Part shown: piece by piece, positions 1-7,105 of the stretch
Layout: the number at the start of each line of letters is the position of its first letter
Numbering within the stretch: the first letter of the stretch is position 1
NCBI GenBank assembly: GCA_002898355.1
Contig: BEHD01000004.1
Location: 1-46,539, forward strand
DNA length: 46,539 bases
Source: an archaeon HR01
GTDB taxonomy: Archaea > Thermoproteota > Nitrososphaeria_A > Caldarchaeales > Caldarchaeaceae
Reading direction: 5' to 3'
The notes under the pieces: generated by a model
Seen by the model: the letters and a program-made list of their open reading frames with translations, nothing else
Told to the model about the DNA's origin: nothing
Databases searched by the model: none
Position numbers and translations under genes: made by a program

Positions 1-53
1 ATCTGCAGCAGGCTTTGACCGACCACACCCAGCCCCACAAGAATCGCCCTCAA
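1..53 (-). CDS. Rossmann-fold protein N-terminus, possibly homoserine dehydrogenase (partial)
   Basis: The reverse strand opens a frame at a TTG (53-51) that encodes MRAILVGLGVVGQSLLQ before the window edge. A beta strand followed by GLGVVG is a dinucleotide-binding P-loop, and this wording is typical of archaeal homoserine dehydrogenases. Only 17 residues are visible, so the family is a guess. It is divergent from the next gene and shares the palindromic TATA element at 112-119. Confidence 0.4.
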   Translation of the reverse strand, partial: MRAILVGLGVVGQSLLQ

Positions 54-111
54 ACCAAACCCTCAGCACTCCCTAGAATCCAACCACCTATTGACGGCGA
101 CGGGGCTATGG

Positions 112-119
112 CTTATAAG
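112..119. promoter_or_regulatory. Shared TATA element between divergent genes
   Basis: CTTATAAG is its own reverse complement and lies in the only gap between the leftward Rossmann gene and the rightward small gene, so it could serve either direction. Confidence 0.4.
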
Positions 120-199
120 TGTTGTGGGAGCCGGCGATAGATGGTGAAGGGCTTAAATCCTGCAGATTACGGTATTATTGTAGGCTAAGTGGATGGGAT

Positions 200-421
200 A
201 TGGTGAAGCATATACTGGTAACCCTGTCGGATGAGCAGTACAAATGTGTTTCCTTCCTGAAGAATAAGATGGGCTCCAGCGATGCGGAGGTTTTGAGGAA
301 TATCTTCCTATCATGGCTTGCCGAGAAGGCTATGATAGGGTGTTGGGAGCTGGATAAGGCGCCGGCGGAGTTTAGACGACGTTGGATGGAGAACAGTGAG
401 AAGGCTAAGGCTGATGTTTAG
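200..421 (+). CDS. Small ribbon-helix-helix-like protein (73 aa)
   Basis: The ATG at 200 gives a 73-residue protein starting MVKHILVTLSDEQ. A short beta strand is followed by two amphipathic helices (DEQYKCVSFLKNKMG, then SDAEVLRNIFLSWLAEKA), the layout of a CopG/MetJ-type ribbon-helix-helix DNA-binding protein. An upstream in-frame GTG at 119 would add a cysteine- and arginine-rich stretch without family character, so the ATG is preferred. It ends 11 nt before the cysteine synthase gene and may regulate or be co-transcribed with it. The RHH assignment rests on pattern only. Confidence 0.5.
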   Translation: MVKHILVTLSDEQYKCVSFLKNKMGSSDAEVLRNIFLSWLAEKAMIGCWELDKAPAEFRRRWMENSEKAKADV

Positions 422-432
422 CTGAAAAAACC

Positions 433-1365
433 TTGACGGTTGACGGGTCTCTCCTCCAGATGGTGAAGGGTAGAGGCGTCGTCTCCCTCGTGGGCAACAC
501 GCCCATGGTGAGGCTGTCGAGGCTTGAACGCCCCAACGGCCCCAAGATCTACGCAAAGCTGGAGATGCTCAACCCCGGAGGCTCCGTCAAAGACAGGCCG
601 GCGGTCTACATGATATTGGATGGTGTGAGGAGGGGGCTCCTCACCAGGGAGAAGACGATTCTAGATGCTACGTCCGGCAATACAGGCGTGGCCTATTCGA
701 TGGTGGCAGCATCCCTGGGATACCGTGTGAAGATGGTGGTACCCGCCAACGCCTCCAGGCTTAAAGTGGCTAAGATGCTCTCCCTCGGAGCTGAGATAGT
801 CTTCACAGACCCTCTTGAAGGTATGGACGGAGCTATAAAGAAGGCTGTTGAGATATACGAGTCAGACCCGGACATGTACTTCTACCCCGACCAGTACAGC
901 AACCCCATGAACCCTAGGGCCCACTACGAGACCACCGGACCCGAGATAATGGCCCAGACCGGCGGGAGGATAACCCATCTAATCGCAGGCGTCGGCACCT
1001 CGGGAACGCTGGCTGGAACCTCCCAGTATCTGAGGGAGCGCCTGCCCAGTGTGAGGATAGTAGAGGTCCAGCCGGAGGGCGAGTTCCATGGGATTGAAGG
1101 GCTGAAGAACATGAATGGAGGTATGAGGCCGAGCCTTTACAGGGAGCAGATCGGCGACCAGCTCATCAGGATACCCACCGAGGAGGCTGAGGAGACTGCT
1201 AGGAAGCTGTTGTTGAAGGAGGGGATTCCGGCCGGAACATCTTCGGGGGCGGCCCTGGCGGCGGCCCTCAGGCTCTCCGTCGATTTGGATAGCGGGTTAA
1301 TAGTTGTAATACTACCTGACGGCCTCCAGGTTGGTGGTGAGGGGGTGAAGAGGGTACGGCCCTGA
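433..1365 (+). CDS. cysM: Cysteine synthase, CysM-like (PLP fold type II)
   Basis: A 310-residue beta-replacement enzyme. NPGGSVKDR carries the PLP lysine (K53), TSGNTG (about 80-85) is the substrate loop, GVGTSGTLAG (about 187-196) binds the PLP phosphate, and GTSSGAA lies near the C-terminus. The stretch GLKNMNGG resembles the LRNMDEG region of mycobacterial CysM, which uses O-phosphoserine and a thiocarboxylated carrier. The next genes are a JAMM peptidase and a sulfur-carrier protein, the other two parts of that pathway, so CysM is preferred over CysK. TTG 433 and ATG 460 are both possible starts; neither has a clear Shine-Dalgarno. Family assignment is firm, the sulfur donor is inferred. 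Confidence 0.85.
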   Translation: MTVDGSLLQMVKGRGVVSLVGNTPMVRLSRLERPNGPKIYAKLEMLNPGGSVKDRPAVYMILDGVRRGLLTREKTILDATSGNTGVAYSMVAASLGYRVKMVVPANASRLKVAKMLSLGAEIVFTDPLEGMDGAIKKAVEIYESDPDMYFYPDQYSNPMNPRAHYETTGPEIMAQTGGRITHLIAGVGTSGTLAGTSQYLRERLPSVRIVEVQPEGEFHGIEGLKNMNGGMRPSLYREQIGDQLIRIPTEEAEETARKLLLKEGIPAGTSSGAALAAALRLSVDLDSGLIVVILPDGLQVGGEGVKRVRP

Positions 1366-1382
1366 AAGTATCGAAGGATGCG

Positions 1383-1781
1383 ATGGAGAAGATTATCCAG
1401 CACTGCCAGCAGGAATATCCCTTTGAGGCGTGCGGCCTGATGCTGGGCCGTGAGGGGGACGAGCGGTATATAACCGATGTCGTAAAGATGGCCAACTCCT
1501 ACAGCGGTGATAGGCATGTCAGATACTCGATAGACCCTATGGAGTATTACAGGGCTGAGATGAGGGCGGCCGAGATGAAGATGAGAATCTATGGGGTATA
1601 CCACTCCCATCCAGATGTCCAGGCCAGGCCATCGGCCTACGACCTGGAACACTTCTTCCCATGGTACAGCTACCTCATCGTCTCTGTGGTGAGGGGTAGG
1701 GTGGCCGAGTATAGGGCCTGGCATCTGGAGGAAACGGGAGGGGCCCGGACAGCATCGGAGGAGTCGCTGGAGATTGTCTAG
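1383..1781 (+). CDS. mec: JAMM/MPN metallopeptidase, Mec/QbsD-like
   Basis: A 132-residue single-domain JAB1/MPN/Mov34 zinc peptidase. The full JAMM signature is visible: E15, then H74-x-H76-x7-S84-x2-D87, which bind zinc and the catalytic water. Small JAMM proteins of this size next to sulfur-carrier genes release cysteine from CysO-cysteine (mycobacterial Mec) or trim residues after the Gly-Gly of a carrier (QbsD acting on QbsE). The start lies 17 nt after the cysM stop with GAAGGA upstream, so co-transcription is likely. Here it could do both jobs, because the neighbouring carrier has three residues after its Gly-Gly. A deubiquitinase-like role on other conjugates cannot be excluded. Confidence 0.85.
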   Translation: MEKIIQHCQQEYPFEACGLMLGREGDERYITDVVKMANSYSGDRHVRYSIDPMEYYRAEMRAAEMKMRIYGVYHSHPDVQARPSAYDLEHFFPWYSYLIVSVVRGRVAEYRAWHLEETGGARTASEESLEIV

Positions 1782-1800
1782 ACCCTTCCCAGGGCTCCGG

Positions 1801-1811
1801 TTTATATAAAA
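1801..1811 (+). promoter_or_regulatory. TATA box of the sulfur carrier/AbrB pair
   Basis: TTTATATAAAA centred about 35 nt before the carrier ATG at 1841, implying a short leader. It sits just past the JAMM stop, so the carrier has its own promoter as well as possible read-through. Confidence 0.6.
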
Positions 1812-1840
1812 GCATATCCTGTAATTTAGAGGATAGTCTG

Positions 1841-2125
1841 ATGCCGGTAAAGATATACTTGCCCACACCGCTTAGACAGTACGCCGACGGCCATGACATA
1901 GTGGAGGTTGAGGCTAGAACCGTTGGTGAGGCTTTACAAAACCTTGCCTCAAAATTCACAGGCCTTAGAAAACAGATATTTACCGAGACAGGCGGTGTGA
2001 GAAGCTTTGTCAACATATTTGTAAACGATGAAGATATCCGCCACCTACAGGGTCAGGAGACCGTTCTCAAGGAAGGTGACACTATCTACATCATACCATC
2101 AATAGCTGGTGGAAGTTATGACTAG
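1841..2125 (+). CDS. cysO: MoaD/ThiS/CysO-type sulfur carrier with C-terminal tail
   Basis: A 94-residue beta-grasp protein of the MoaD/ThiS class, starting with a PVKIYLPTPLRQYA strand-loop and ending IIPSIAGG followed by Ser-Tyr-Asp. In this family the terminal Gly-Gly is adenylated and thiocarboxylated to donate sulfur; here it is at G90-G91 with three residues beyond, so the carrier should need trimming before activation. The JAMM peptidase just upstream is the natural candidate. The codons for Ala-Gly-Gly contain GGTGG, which lies 5 nt before the ATG (2118) of the next gene, so the carrier C-terminus doubles as that gene's ribosome-binding site. CysO is inferred from context; a MoaD role for molybdopterin remains possible. 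Confidence 0.8.
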   Translation: MPVKIYLPTPLRQYADGHDIVEVEARTVGEALQNLASKFTGLRKQIFTETGGVRSFVNIFVNDEDIRHLQGQETVLKEGDTIYIIPSIAGGSYD

Positions 2126-2384
2126 CGTCTCAGAGACTATGCAACGCAAGCTAAGCCGCACGCTGAAGAACTATGGGAGGATAACCATCCCCAACAAGCT
2201 CTTGAAACAAGCCAGGAAGAGGGAGGTCTCCATGGTTCTTGAGGATATGAAATATGTCTTTGAACCCGATAAATACGGTAGGGTCTACATACCTCCCGAG
2301 CTTAGGGAGAAACTCGGAGGCATGTCATCCTACGAAGTGATACTTGTGGATGGGGAGCTGCATCTCAGGTTCAGAAGGTTTTAG
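2118..2384 (+). CDS. Double AbrB-like (swapped-hairpin) protein
   Basis: An 88-residue protein with two AbrB/SpoVT-like hairpins, NYGRITIPNKLL (about 19-30) and KYGRVYIPPELREKLG (about 54-69). Each has the G-R-hydrophobic-x-I-P turn of this DNA-binding fold. One chain thus carries both halves of what is usually a dimer. ATG 2118 overlaps the carrier stop and has GGTGG 5 nt upstream; a GTG at 2109 is in frame but worse placed. A paralogue with the same two-motif layout occurs at 26793-27065. It is probably a transcription factor or chromatin-associated protein; the target is unknown. Confidence 0.65.
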   Translation: MTSVSETMQRKLSRTLKNYGRITIPNKLLKQARKREVSMVLEDMKYVFEPDKYGRVYIPPELREKLGGMSSYEVILVDGELHLRFRRF

Positions 2385-2386
2385 GA

Positions 2387-2399
2387 ACTATAAGTTCAT
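2387..2399 (+). promoter_or_regulatory. TATA box within an inverted repeat, GAPDH promoter
   Basis: GAACTATAAGTTC carries 5-bp inverted arms around a TATA-like core, about 39 nt before the GAPDH start. The arms could be a repressor site over the promoter. Confidence 0.4.
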
Positions 2400-2431
2400 A
2401 AGATTGGATTTCGGTTAATGACGTGGTGTAG

Positions 2432-3460
2432 ATGTTAAGGGTGGGTATAAACGGCATGGGCCGTATAGGCAGGCTCTTCCTCAGAGCCGCCTTGAAGGAT
2501 GTGGACTACGGTAGGCTATACGAGGTTGTAGCAGTCAACGACATAGCTGAGCCACAGCAGATAGCCCATCTACTCAAATATGACTCGGTCCACGGCCGGC
2601 TCCAAGAAAGCGTAGCCGTAGCAGATAACAGATTAAAGGTGGGAAGCCACGAGATGACATGCTTCAAAGAGCCCAACCCAGCCAACATCCCATGGGATGA
2701 GGCGGGTGTCGACTTGGTGGTGGAGTCCACAGGATTCTTCACAAAACGCAAAGACGCGGCCGGCCACCTCAACCACGGCGTCAAAAGGGTCATAATATCG
2801 GCTCCTTCACCGGACGCCGATGTGACCATAGTCCCTGGTGTGAACGATGGGGCTTTAGACCTTTCGAGGCATTCTGTTATCTCGGCGGCCTCATGCACAA
2901 CCAACTGCCTCGCACCCATGGTGAAGGTCCTCCTCGACAGTTTCGGACTTGTCAAGGGCTATATGACCACAATCCACGCGGTAACAAACGACCAGAGGCT
3001 CCTCGACCTCTACCACAAGGATTTGAGAAGGGCGAGGGAGGCCACATCATCCATCATACCCACCTCCACGGGTGCTGCCTCAGCCCTCCACCAGGTAATC
3101 CCCGAGGTGAAGGGGAGGCTACACGGCGTGGCCATGAGGGTTCCGGTTTCGGACGGCTCCCTCACAGACCTCACAGCCCTCCTGGAAACCCGGGCATCCG
3201 TGAAAGAGGTTAACCAGGTCTTTCAGGAGGAGGCGATGGGGAGGATGCGTGGGATCATAGAATATAATGAGGACCCCATCGTATCGGTGGATATCATAGG
3301 TAACCCCCACTCCTGCATCTTTGACGCCACCCAGACGCTGGTGTTGGGTGAGAGGGATGAGCTGGTTAAGGTCTTCGGATGGTATGATAATGAGTGGGGA
3401 TACAGTAACAGGCTTGTGGATGTTGTCAGGATGGCTGGTGGGTACGCTAGAAGGCGGTGA
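2432..3460 (+). CDS. gap: Glyceraldehyde-3-phosphate dehydrogenase, bacterial class I type
   Basis: A 342-residue GAPDH. It has an N-terminal NAD fold (GINGMGRIGR), VNDI with an aspartate favouring NAD, the catalytic ASCTTNC (Cys near 155), the TIHAVTNDQ histidine (near 182), and C-terminal WYDNEWGYSNR. These are hallmarks of class I (GapA/Epd-like) enzymes; typical archaeal GAPDH is the divergent class II. The long SIIPTSTGAA and MRVPVSDGS loops are intact, so it should be active in interconverting glyceraldehyde 3-phosphate and 1,3-bisphosphoglycerate. No other glycolytic gene is adjacent. Acquisition from a bacterium is the simplest explanation but is inference. An erythrose-4-phosphate dehydrogenase role is the alternative. 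Confidence 0.93.
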   Translation: MLRVGINGMGRIGRLFLRAALKDVDYGRLYEVVAVNDIAEPQQIAHLLKYDSVHGRLQESVAVADNRLKVGSHEMTCFKEPNPANIPWDEAGVDLVVESTGFFTKRKDAAGHLNHGVKRVIISAPSPDADVTIVPGVNDGALDLSRHSVISAASCTTNCLAPMVKVLLDSFGLVKGYMTTIHAVTNDQRLLDLYHKDLRRAREATSSIIPTSTGAASALHQVIPEVKGRLHGVAMRVPVSDGSLTDLTALLETRASVKEVNQVFQEEAMGRMRGIIEYNEDPIVSVDIIGNPHSCIFDATQTLVLGERDELVKVFGWYDNEWGYSNRLVDVVRMAGGYARRR

Positions 3461-3470
3461 CTTGCGAATC

Positions 3471-3480
3471 TTTTATATTT
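3471..3480 (+). promoter_or_regulatory. TATA box
   Basis: TTTTATATTT about 33 nt upstream of the ATG at 3509, suitable for the small winged-helix-like gene and ctaB. Confidence 0.55.
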
Positions 3481-3508
3481 GGCCTAGAATGCCTGTTTAA
3501 CGGCTGTT

Positions 3509-3904
3509 ATGGCTAGGTATATCCTGACGCTGGAGGGTGGGGAGTTCGAGGTCTCGGTGGAGTCGGAGAACAAGAGCGAGCTGGTGGAGAAGCTTCCCGA
3601 GCTGGTGGAGCTATACAGGCTCGTGGCCAGCAGGGTTGGCGAGCTGGGCCGGAGGCCCACACCCGCCAAGAGGAGAGGCAAGTCGGAGGCCATCGAGGTA
3701 CTCCGCCATCTGGAGGAGAAGATTCTCAACACTAACTTCTTCAAGCAGCCTAGGTCAACGGCAGAGGTGCGGGCCAAGCTCAAGGAGGTCGTGGGTGTTC
3801 TCTTCCAGAGCAGGAAGGTAAGCCAGGCCCTTGGGATACTCCATGAGAGGGGGCTGCTCTCCCGAGTGGGGCAGAAGGGCTCCTACAAATACTATTCCAG
3901 GTGA
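3509..3904 (+). CDS. Uncharacterised protein with C-terminal winged-helix-like segment
   Basis: A 131-residue protein not recognised as a named family. The N-terminal half is an acidic strand-helix segment (EGGEFEVSVESENK, then a leucine-rich helix). A basic linker follows (PTPAKRRGK), then a C-terminal part ending ALGILHERGLLSRVGQKGSYKYY. That ending looks like the recognition helix and wing of a winged-helix DNA-binding domain. Its stop overlaps the ctaB start in GTGA (3901-3904), so the two are translationally coupled. A regulatory role is a guess. Confidence 0.6.
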   Translation: MARYILTLEGGEFEVSVESENKSELVEKLPELVELYRLVASRVGELGRRPTPAKRRGKSEAIEVLRHLEEKILNTNFFKQPRSTAEVRAKLKEVVGVLFQSRKVSQALGILHERGLLSRVGQKGSYKYYSR

Positions 3905-4791
3905 GGTTTTTGCCCCAGGCCAGCCTCCTCACCACAGCCAGGATATACTTCAGCCTAACAAAGCCTAATGTGTGGTGGCTGCTCGTATTCACCGGCGTAG
4001 CGGGGCTTGTAGCAGGAGCCGGAGGCTTACCAGACCCCGCCACAGGCCTTCTAGCCCTCATAACGATAACGGCTGGCTCCGCAGGCTCCGAAACCGTCTC
4101 CAACTACTTGGAGAGGGATATAGACTCCATCATGAAGAGGACCTCGAGGAGGGTTCTTCCAAAAGGTCTGATAAAGCCTGAATGGAAAGCTCTAGTTTTC
4201 GGCCTCGCGCTTCTGGCCATATCCCTCACCACCGCCCTCACCATAAACCTCCCAACATTCACACTTATGCTGGCCGGCATAGTAGATTACGTCGTAGTAT
4301 ACATCATCTTCACCAAGAGGAGGTCGCCCCTGAACATAATTCTTGGAAGCTTTGCGGGAGGTGCTCCACTTCTTGCAGGATATGCGGCTGCAAGAGCTGA
4401 GCTGACCCTCGAGGCGTGGATACTTGCAAGCCTCATAGTTTTGTGGATACCCTCCCATGTCTGGAGTCTGGCCCTCAGATACAGGGATGACTATATGAAG
4501 GCTGGGATTCCGATGCTTCCCGTCGTCGTCAGCGAGGTTAAGGCTATAAGATGTATAGCCTCCACCGTGATACTCTTCATTCTCTTCTCGGTAGCACCCT
4601 ACATCTTCTACCCGGAAAAATATGGTCTGCCATATCTTGTGGTTGCCGCTGGGGCGGGCCTGGCCCTAGCATATTACAGCCTGAAGCTGATAGTCAAACC
4701 ATCCAAGGAGAATGCGTGGCGGCTCTTCAAGCTCACCAGCCCGCAGTTAGCGATATTGGCTGCAGCTGTAATCTTGGAAAACCTCTTCTAG
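3901..4791 (+). CDS. ctaB: UbiA-family prenyltransferase, protoheme IX farnesyltransferase (heme O synthase)
   Basis: A 296-residue polytopic membrane protein with about eight or nine hydrophobic segments. The first prenyl-diphosphate motif is NYLERDIDSIMKRTSRR; RYRDDYMKAGIPMLPVV is the second conserved loop and is characteristic of CtaB rather than of other UbiA enzymes. The product should farnesylate heme B to heme O for a heme-copper oxidase, implying oxygen respiration. The GTG start overlaps the upstream stop. Its end overlaps that of the convergent moaA by 4 nt. No oxidase genes are in the window. Confidence 0.85.
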   Translation: MRFLPQASLLTTARIYFSLTKPNVWWLLVFTGVAGLVAGAGGLPDPATGLLALITITAGSAGSETVSNYLERDIDSIMKRTSRRVLPKGLIKPEWKALVFGLALLAISLTTALTINLPTFTLMLAGIVDYVVVYIIFTKRRSPLNIILGSFAGGAPLLAGYAAARAELTLEAWILASLIVLWIPSHVWSLALRYRDDYMKAGIPMLPVVVSEVKAIRCIASTVILFILFSVAPYIFYPEKYGLPYLVVAAGAGLALAYYSLKLIVKPSKENAWRLFKLTSPQLAILAAAVILENLF

Positions 4792-5786
4792 CCACCCAGA
4801 GTGTACATAGGCCTCACATGCTGGGGTATATGTCCTCTATTCAGCATGTATTCAACCCCCGGAGATTTCCTTCTGAAGGCATCCCTGATGAATCGCTCCA
4901 GCTCCTCATCCGATGAGCCGGACCTCAGAAGCGGTTTTATATCGTATTCATCCCTGCTGAAGAGGCATGGAACTATCTTGCCGTCCGCAGTCATCCTTAT
5001 CCTGTCACAGTCGCTGCAGAAGGGCTGGGATATGGATGTTATGATGTTCACCTCACCTGGAGAGCCATCCCTAAACCTGAATACCCTTGACGTGCTTCCG
5101 GCCTCTCTAGGTAGCTCCACCAGCCCGTAAACCCTACTTATCGCCTCCAGTATCTCCCTCCCCGTGACCACCAGCTTAGTACTCCAAAACTTCTGTCCGT
5201 CGAATGGCATGTACTCGATAAACCTAACCACCAGCCCGCTGCTTCTGGCTAGCTCCACGAAGTCGATTACCTCGTCATCGTTGCATCCCCTAGTGACTAC
5301 ACAGTTTATCTTGACAGGTTTTAGGCCGGCCTTAGAGGCGGCCTTTATACCATCCAGGACGTGGGAGAACACATCCTTCCTTCCCACAATTGACTCGAAC
5401 CGTTCGGGCTTGAGGCTGTGAAGACTCACCGTAACGCTTTCCAGCCCCGCCTCCCTAAGCTTCTCAGTCATGCCCGCCAGAAGATAGCCGTTGGTGGTGA
5501 GGGATATACTCTCCACACCCTCAATATCCTTAAGAAGTCTGACGAGGATGTCCAAGTCCTTCCTCATCAGAGGCTCGCCGCCCGTCAACCTAATCTTCCC
5601 AACACCCATCGACGAGAGTATCTTCACCAGCCTCGCCATCTCCTCGTATGTGAGAATCTCGCTGTGGGGTAGCCAGACAGGGTTCTGGGGCATGCAGAAG
5701 CTACATCTGAAGTTACATCTGTCGGTCACCGAGAGTCTCAGCTTCCTAGCCTGCCGGCCGAAGCCGTCTAAGAGAGGCTGCCTCAT
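4788..5786 (-). CDS. moaA: GTP 3',8-cyclase, molybdenum cofactor biosynthesis protein A
   Basis: A radical SAM enzyme of 332 residues. The first [4Fe-4S] cluster motif is CNFRCSFC (CxxxCxxC), followed by RLTGGEPLMRKDL. The C-terminal cluster motif includes FCSDCDRIRMTADGKIVPC, and the chain ends in Gly-Gly, as MoaA requires. It converts GTP to 3',8-cyclo-GTP, the first step to molybdopterin, in keeping with three Mo/W enzymes in the window. ATG 5786 is preferred over the adjacent TTG 5789. A TATA-like TTTTTAAG lies about 30 nt upstream. It is convergent with ctaB. Confidence 0.95.
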   Translation of the reverse strand: MRQPLLDGFGRQARKLRLSVTDRCNFRCSFCMPQNPVWLPHSEILTYEEMARLVKILSSMGVGKIRLTGGEPLMRKDLDILVRLLKDIEGVESISLTTNGYLLAGMTEKLREAGLESVTVSLHSLKPERFESIVGRKDVFSHVLDGIKAASKAGLKPVKINCVVTRGCNDDEVIDFVELARSSGLVVRFIEYMPFDGQKFWSTKLVVTGREILEAISRVYGLVELPREAGSTSRVFRFRDGSPGEVNIITSISQPFCSDCDRIRMTADGKIVPCLFSRDEYDIKPLLRSGSSDEELERFIRDAFRRKSPGVEYMLNRGHIPQHVRPMYTLGG

Positions 5787-5812
5787 CAACCAGCACTACC
5801 ATGCTACAGTAG

Positions 5813-5822
5813 CTTAAAAAGA
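5813..5822 (-). promoter_or_regulatory. TATA-like element for moaA
   Basis: Read on the reverse strand as CTTTTTAAGC, about 30 nt from ATG 5786, giving a near-leaderless transcript. Confidence 0.45.
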
Positions 5823-5940
5823 TAATCAACTTACCGCCTTTCTTTCGGCACTTGAGCCTTTTCACAGACTTGGGGGCTTTTCAGGCTGGCGGTGAGATCT
5901 CCTTTATATATCAAGGCCTATGGACTTCCACTATTTTCTC

Positions 5941-5952
5941 TTCTCTAGGTCA
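5941..5952. repeat. 12-bp direct repeat, left copy
   Basis: TTCTCTAGGTCA occurs here and again at 6844-6855, flanking the AT-rich nuclease-like gene; a third partial copy (10 bp) is at 6915-6924. Confidence 0.6.
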
Positions 5953-5965
5953 GAAGTTTTTTGAT

Positions 5966-5976
5966 AAATTTTTAAG
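5966..5976 (+). promoter_or_regulatory. TATA box of the predicted nuclease gene
   Basis: AAATTTTTAAG is centred about 27 nt before the GTG at 5998, indicating a leaderless transcript. A second TATA-like TTTATATATC lies further up at 5903-5912. Confidence 0.5.
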
Positions 5977-5997
5977 GGGAATTAGACAGTTAAGGGT

Positions 5998-6837
5998 GTG
6001 AGCGTTAGCGAAAGTGCTGTCGGTTTATCCTACGAACCTACTTGTGAAAGTGAGGTGCTTATACTTTTTGGTCTGTTGATGCCCCACCTCGGGGAAGAAT
6101 TCGTAATAATTGATTGTTGTGGGTCATTTCCAGACTGCATAGCAATGCGGAGTGGAGAGGAGATTGGTATTGAGTTTGAGGTTTTAGCCTCGAACTTTTT
6201 CGACCATAAACACGATGAACACCATAATCTCCAAAAATGTAAGCTGATAATCTGTTGGAAGAATAATATAAAACATAAAACGGAAAATAGGGGTGGAAGA
6301 TGTTTTCTAAATATTAACGGACATGAAATTGAAGTCGTCTCATTAGACGAAAAAGTGGAGAATCTTAAGAAGATGGGTTACAACTTGATCCATGGGGGTA
6401 AAAAGCCTGGAATAGATAAGGGTGATGAAGTAAAATTCTTCGAACAACTGAAAGAGACAGTTAACGGGCAGAAATACGAATTGATTTATAAGCTGTATGA
6501 GGAGTTTAAAGAGAATGAAGATTTTGCTATTTGGTGGGGTGCGGGCGACAAGTTTTATACGATGAATTTTCTAGTGAAAAGATGGGACGTCACGCCAGTC
6601 GGTATTCAAGCTAATGGATTAATATACATCGGTTATGCAGGAAACCCTGCTATATCTCCTTGGGAGCTACCAAAAGAGACACAAGAAGAACTAAGAAAAA
6701 TCTTCAAGCATAAAGAGAAGGCAAAATGGCCGACTGTCCCCTTAAAGACACCTCAGGATTTGGAGAAGATTAAGAGAGCGTTGAATTTGATAGCAGAACA
6801 TTCTAGACGCCTGCACCTCATATGGCATGTAAAATAG
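5998..6837 (+). CDS. Predicted PD-(D/E)XK-like nuclease on an AT-rich insert
   Basis: A 279-residue protein of no named family that I recognise. Residues 44-90 look like a restriction-endonuclease-fold core: FPDC (D46), a strand carrying IEFEV (E59, E61), then a His-rich helix and KLIICWKNN, the usual closing strand of such nucleases. The C-terminal 180 residues contain FAIWWGAGDKFYTMNF and are unassigned. Base use is visibly richer in A and T than the neighbours, and 12-bp direct repeats bracket the gene, both signs of recent acquisition. The GTG start fits a leaderless transcript from the TATA box 27 nt upstream. It could be a solitary defence enzyme; that is inference. Confidence 0.55.
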   Translation: MSVSESAVGLSYEPTCESEVLILFGLLMPHLGEEFVIIDCCGSFPDCIAMRSGEEIGIEFEVLASNFFDHKHDEHHNLQKCKLIICWKNNIKHKTENRGGRCFLNINGHEIEVVSLDEKVENLKKMGYNLIHGGKKPGIDKGDEVKFFEQLKETVNGQKYELIYKLYEEFKENEDFAIWWGAGDKFYTMNFLVKRWDVTPVGIQANGLIYIGYAGNPAISPWELPKETQEELRKIFKHKEKAKWPTVPLKTPQDLEKIKRALNLIAEHSRRLHLIWHVK

Positions 6838-6843
6838 ATTATG

Positions 6844-6855
6844 TTCTCTAGGTCA
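6844..6855. repeat. 12-bp direct repeat, right copy
   Basis: Exact copy of the repeat at 5941-5952, starting 7 nt after the stop of the nuclease-like gene. The stretch 6856-7105 beyond it has a 10-bp third copy at 6915 and a 21-codon ORF (6985-7050) but no convincing gene. Confidence 0.6.
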
Positions 6856-7105
6856 CATCCCTACCGAGTGTAGGGCTGTACTAAGCGCTGATGATTAAGG
6901 CGGAGATAGGTGATTTCTCTAGGTTCCCAGACGACTCAAGTATGCTTAGCCCCTTTGGAAAGGAGCCCTATCTAGGAGGCAAAGTGAATGAAGGCAGAGC
7001 TGTTCGCTAGAGTGTTCAAATACGATATGCTATTAAAGCTGGGAATAGGCTAGAAAAAAGGAGGACCAGCCAGCTGAGAGGCTGTAACATTCATGTGATG
7101 GCGGC

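Noticed and set aside
119-199. Upstream extension of the first small gene to GTG 119
   Set aside because: The added residues are Cys/Arg-rich and lack ribbon-helix-helix character; ATG 200 starts the typical strand.
6985-7050. 21-codon ORF (MKAELFARVFKYDMLLKLGIG) after GGAGG
   Set aside because: It has a plausible ribosome-binding site but is too short to support without conservation data; it may be a relic of the inserted segment.
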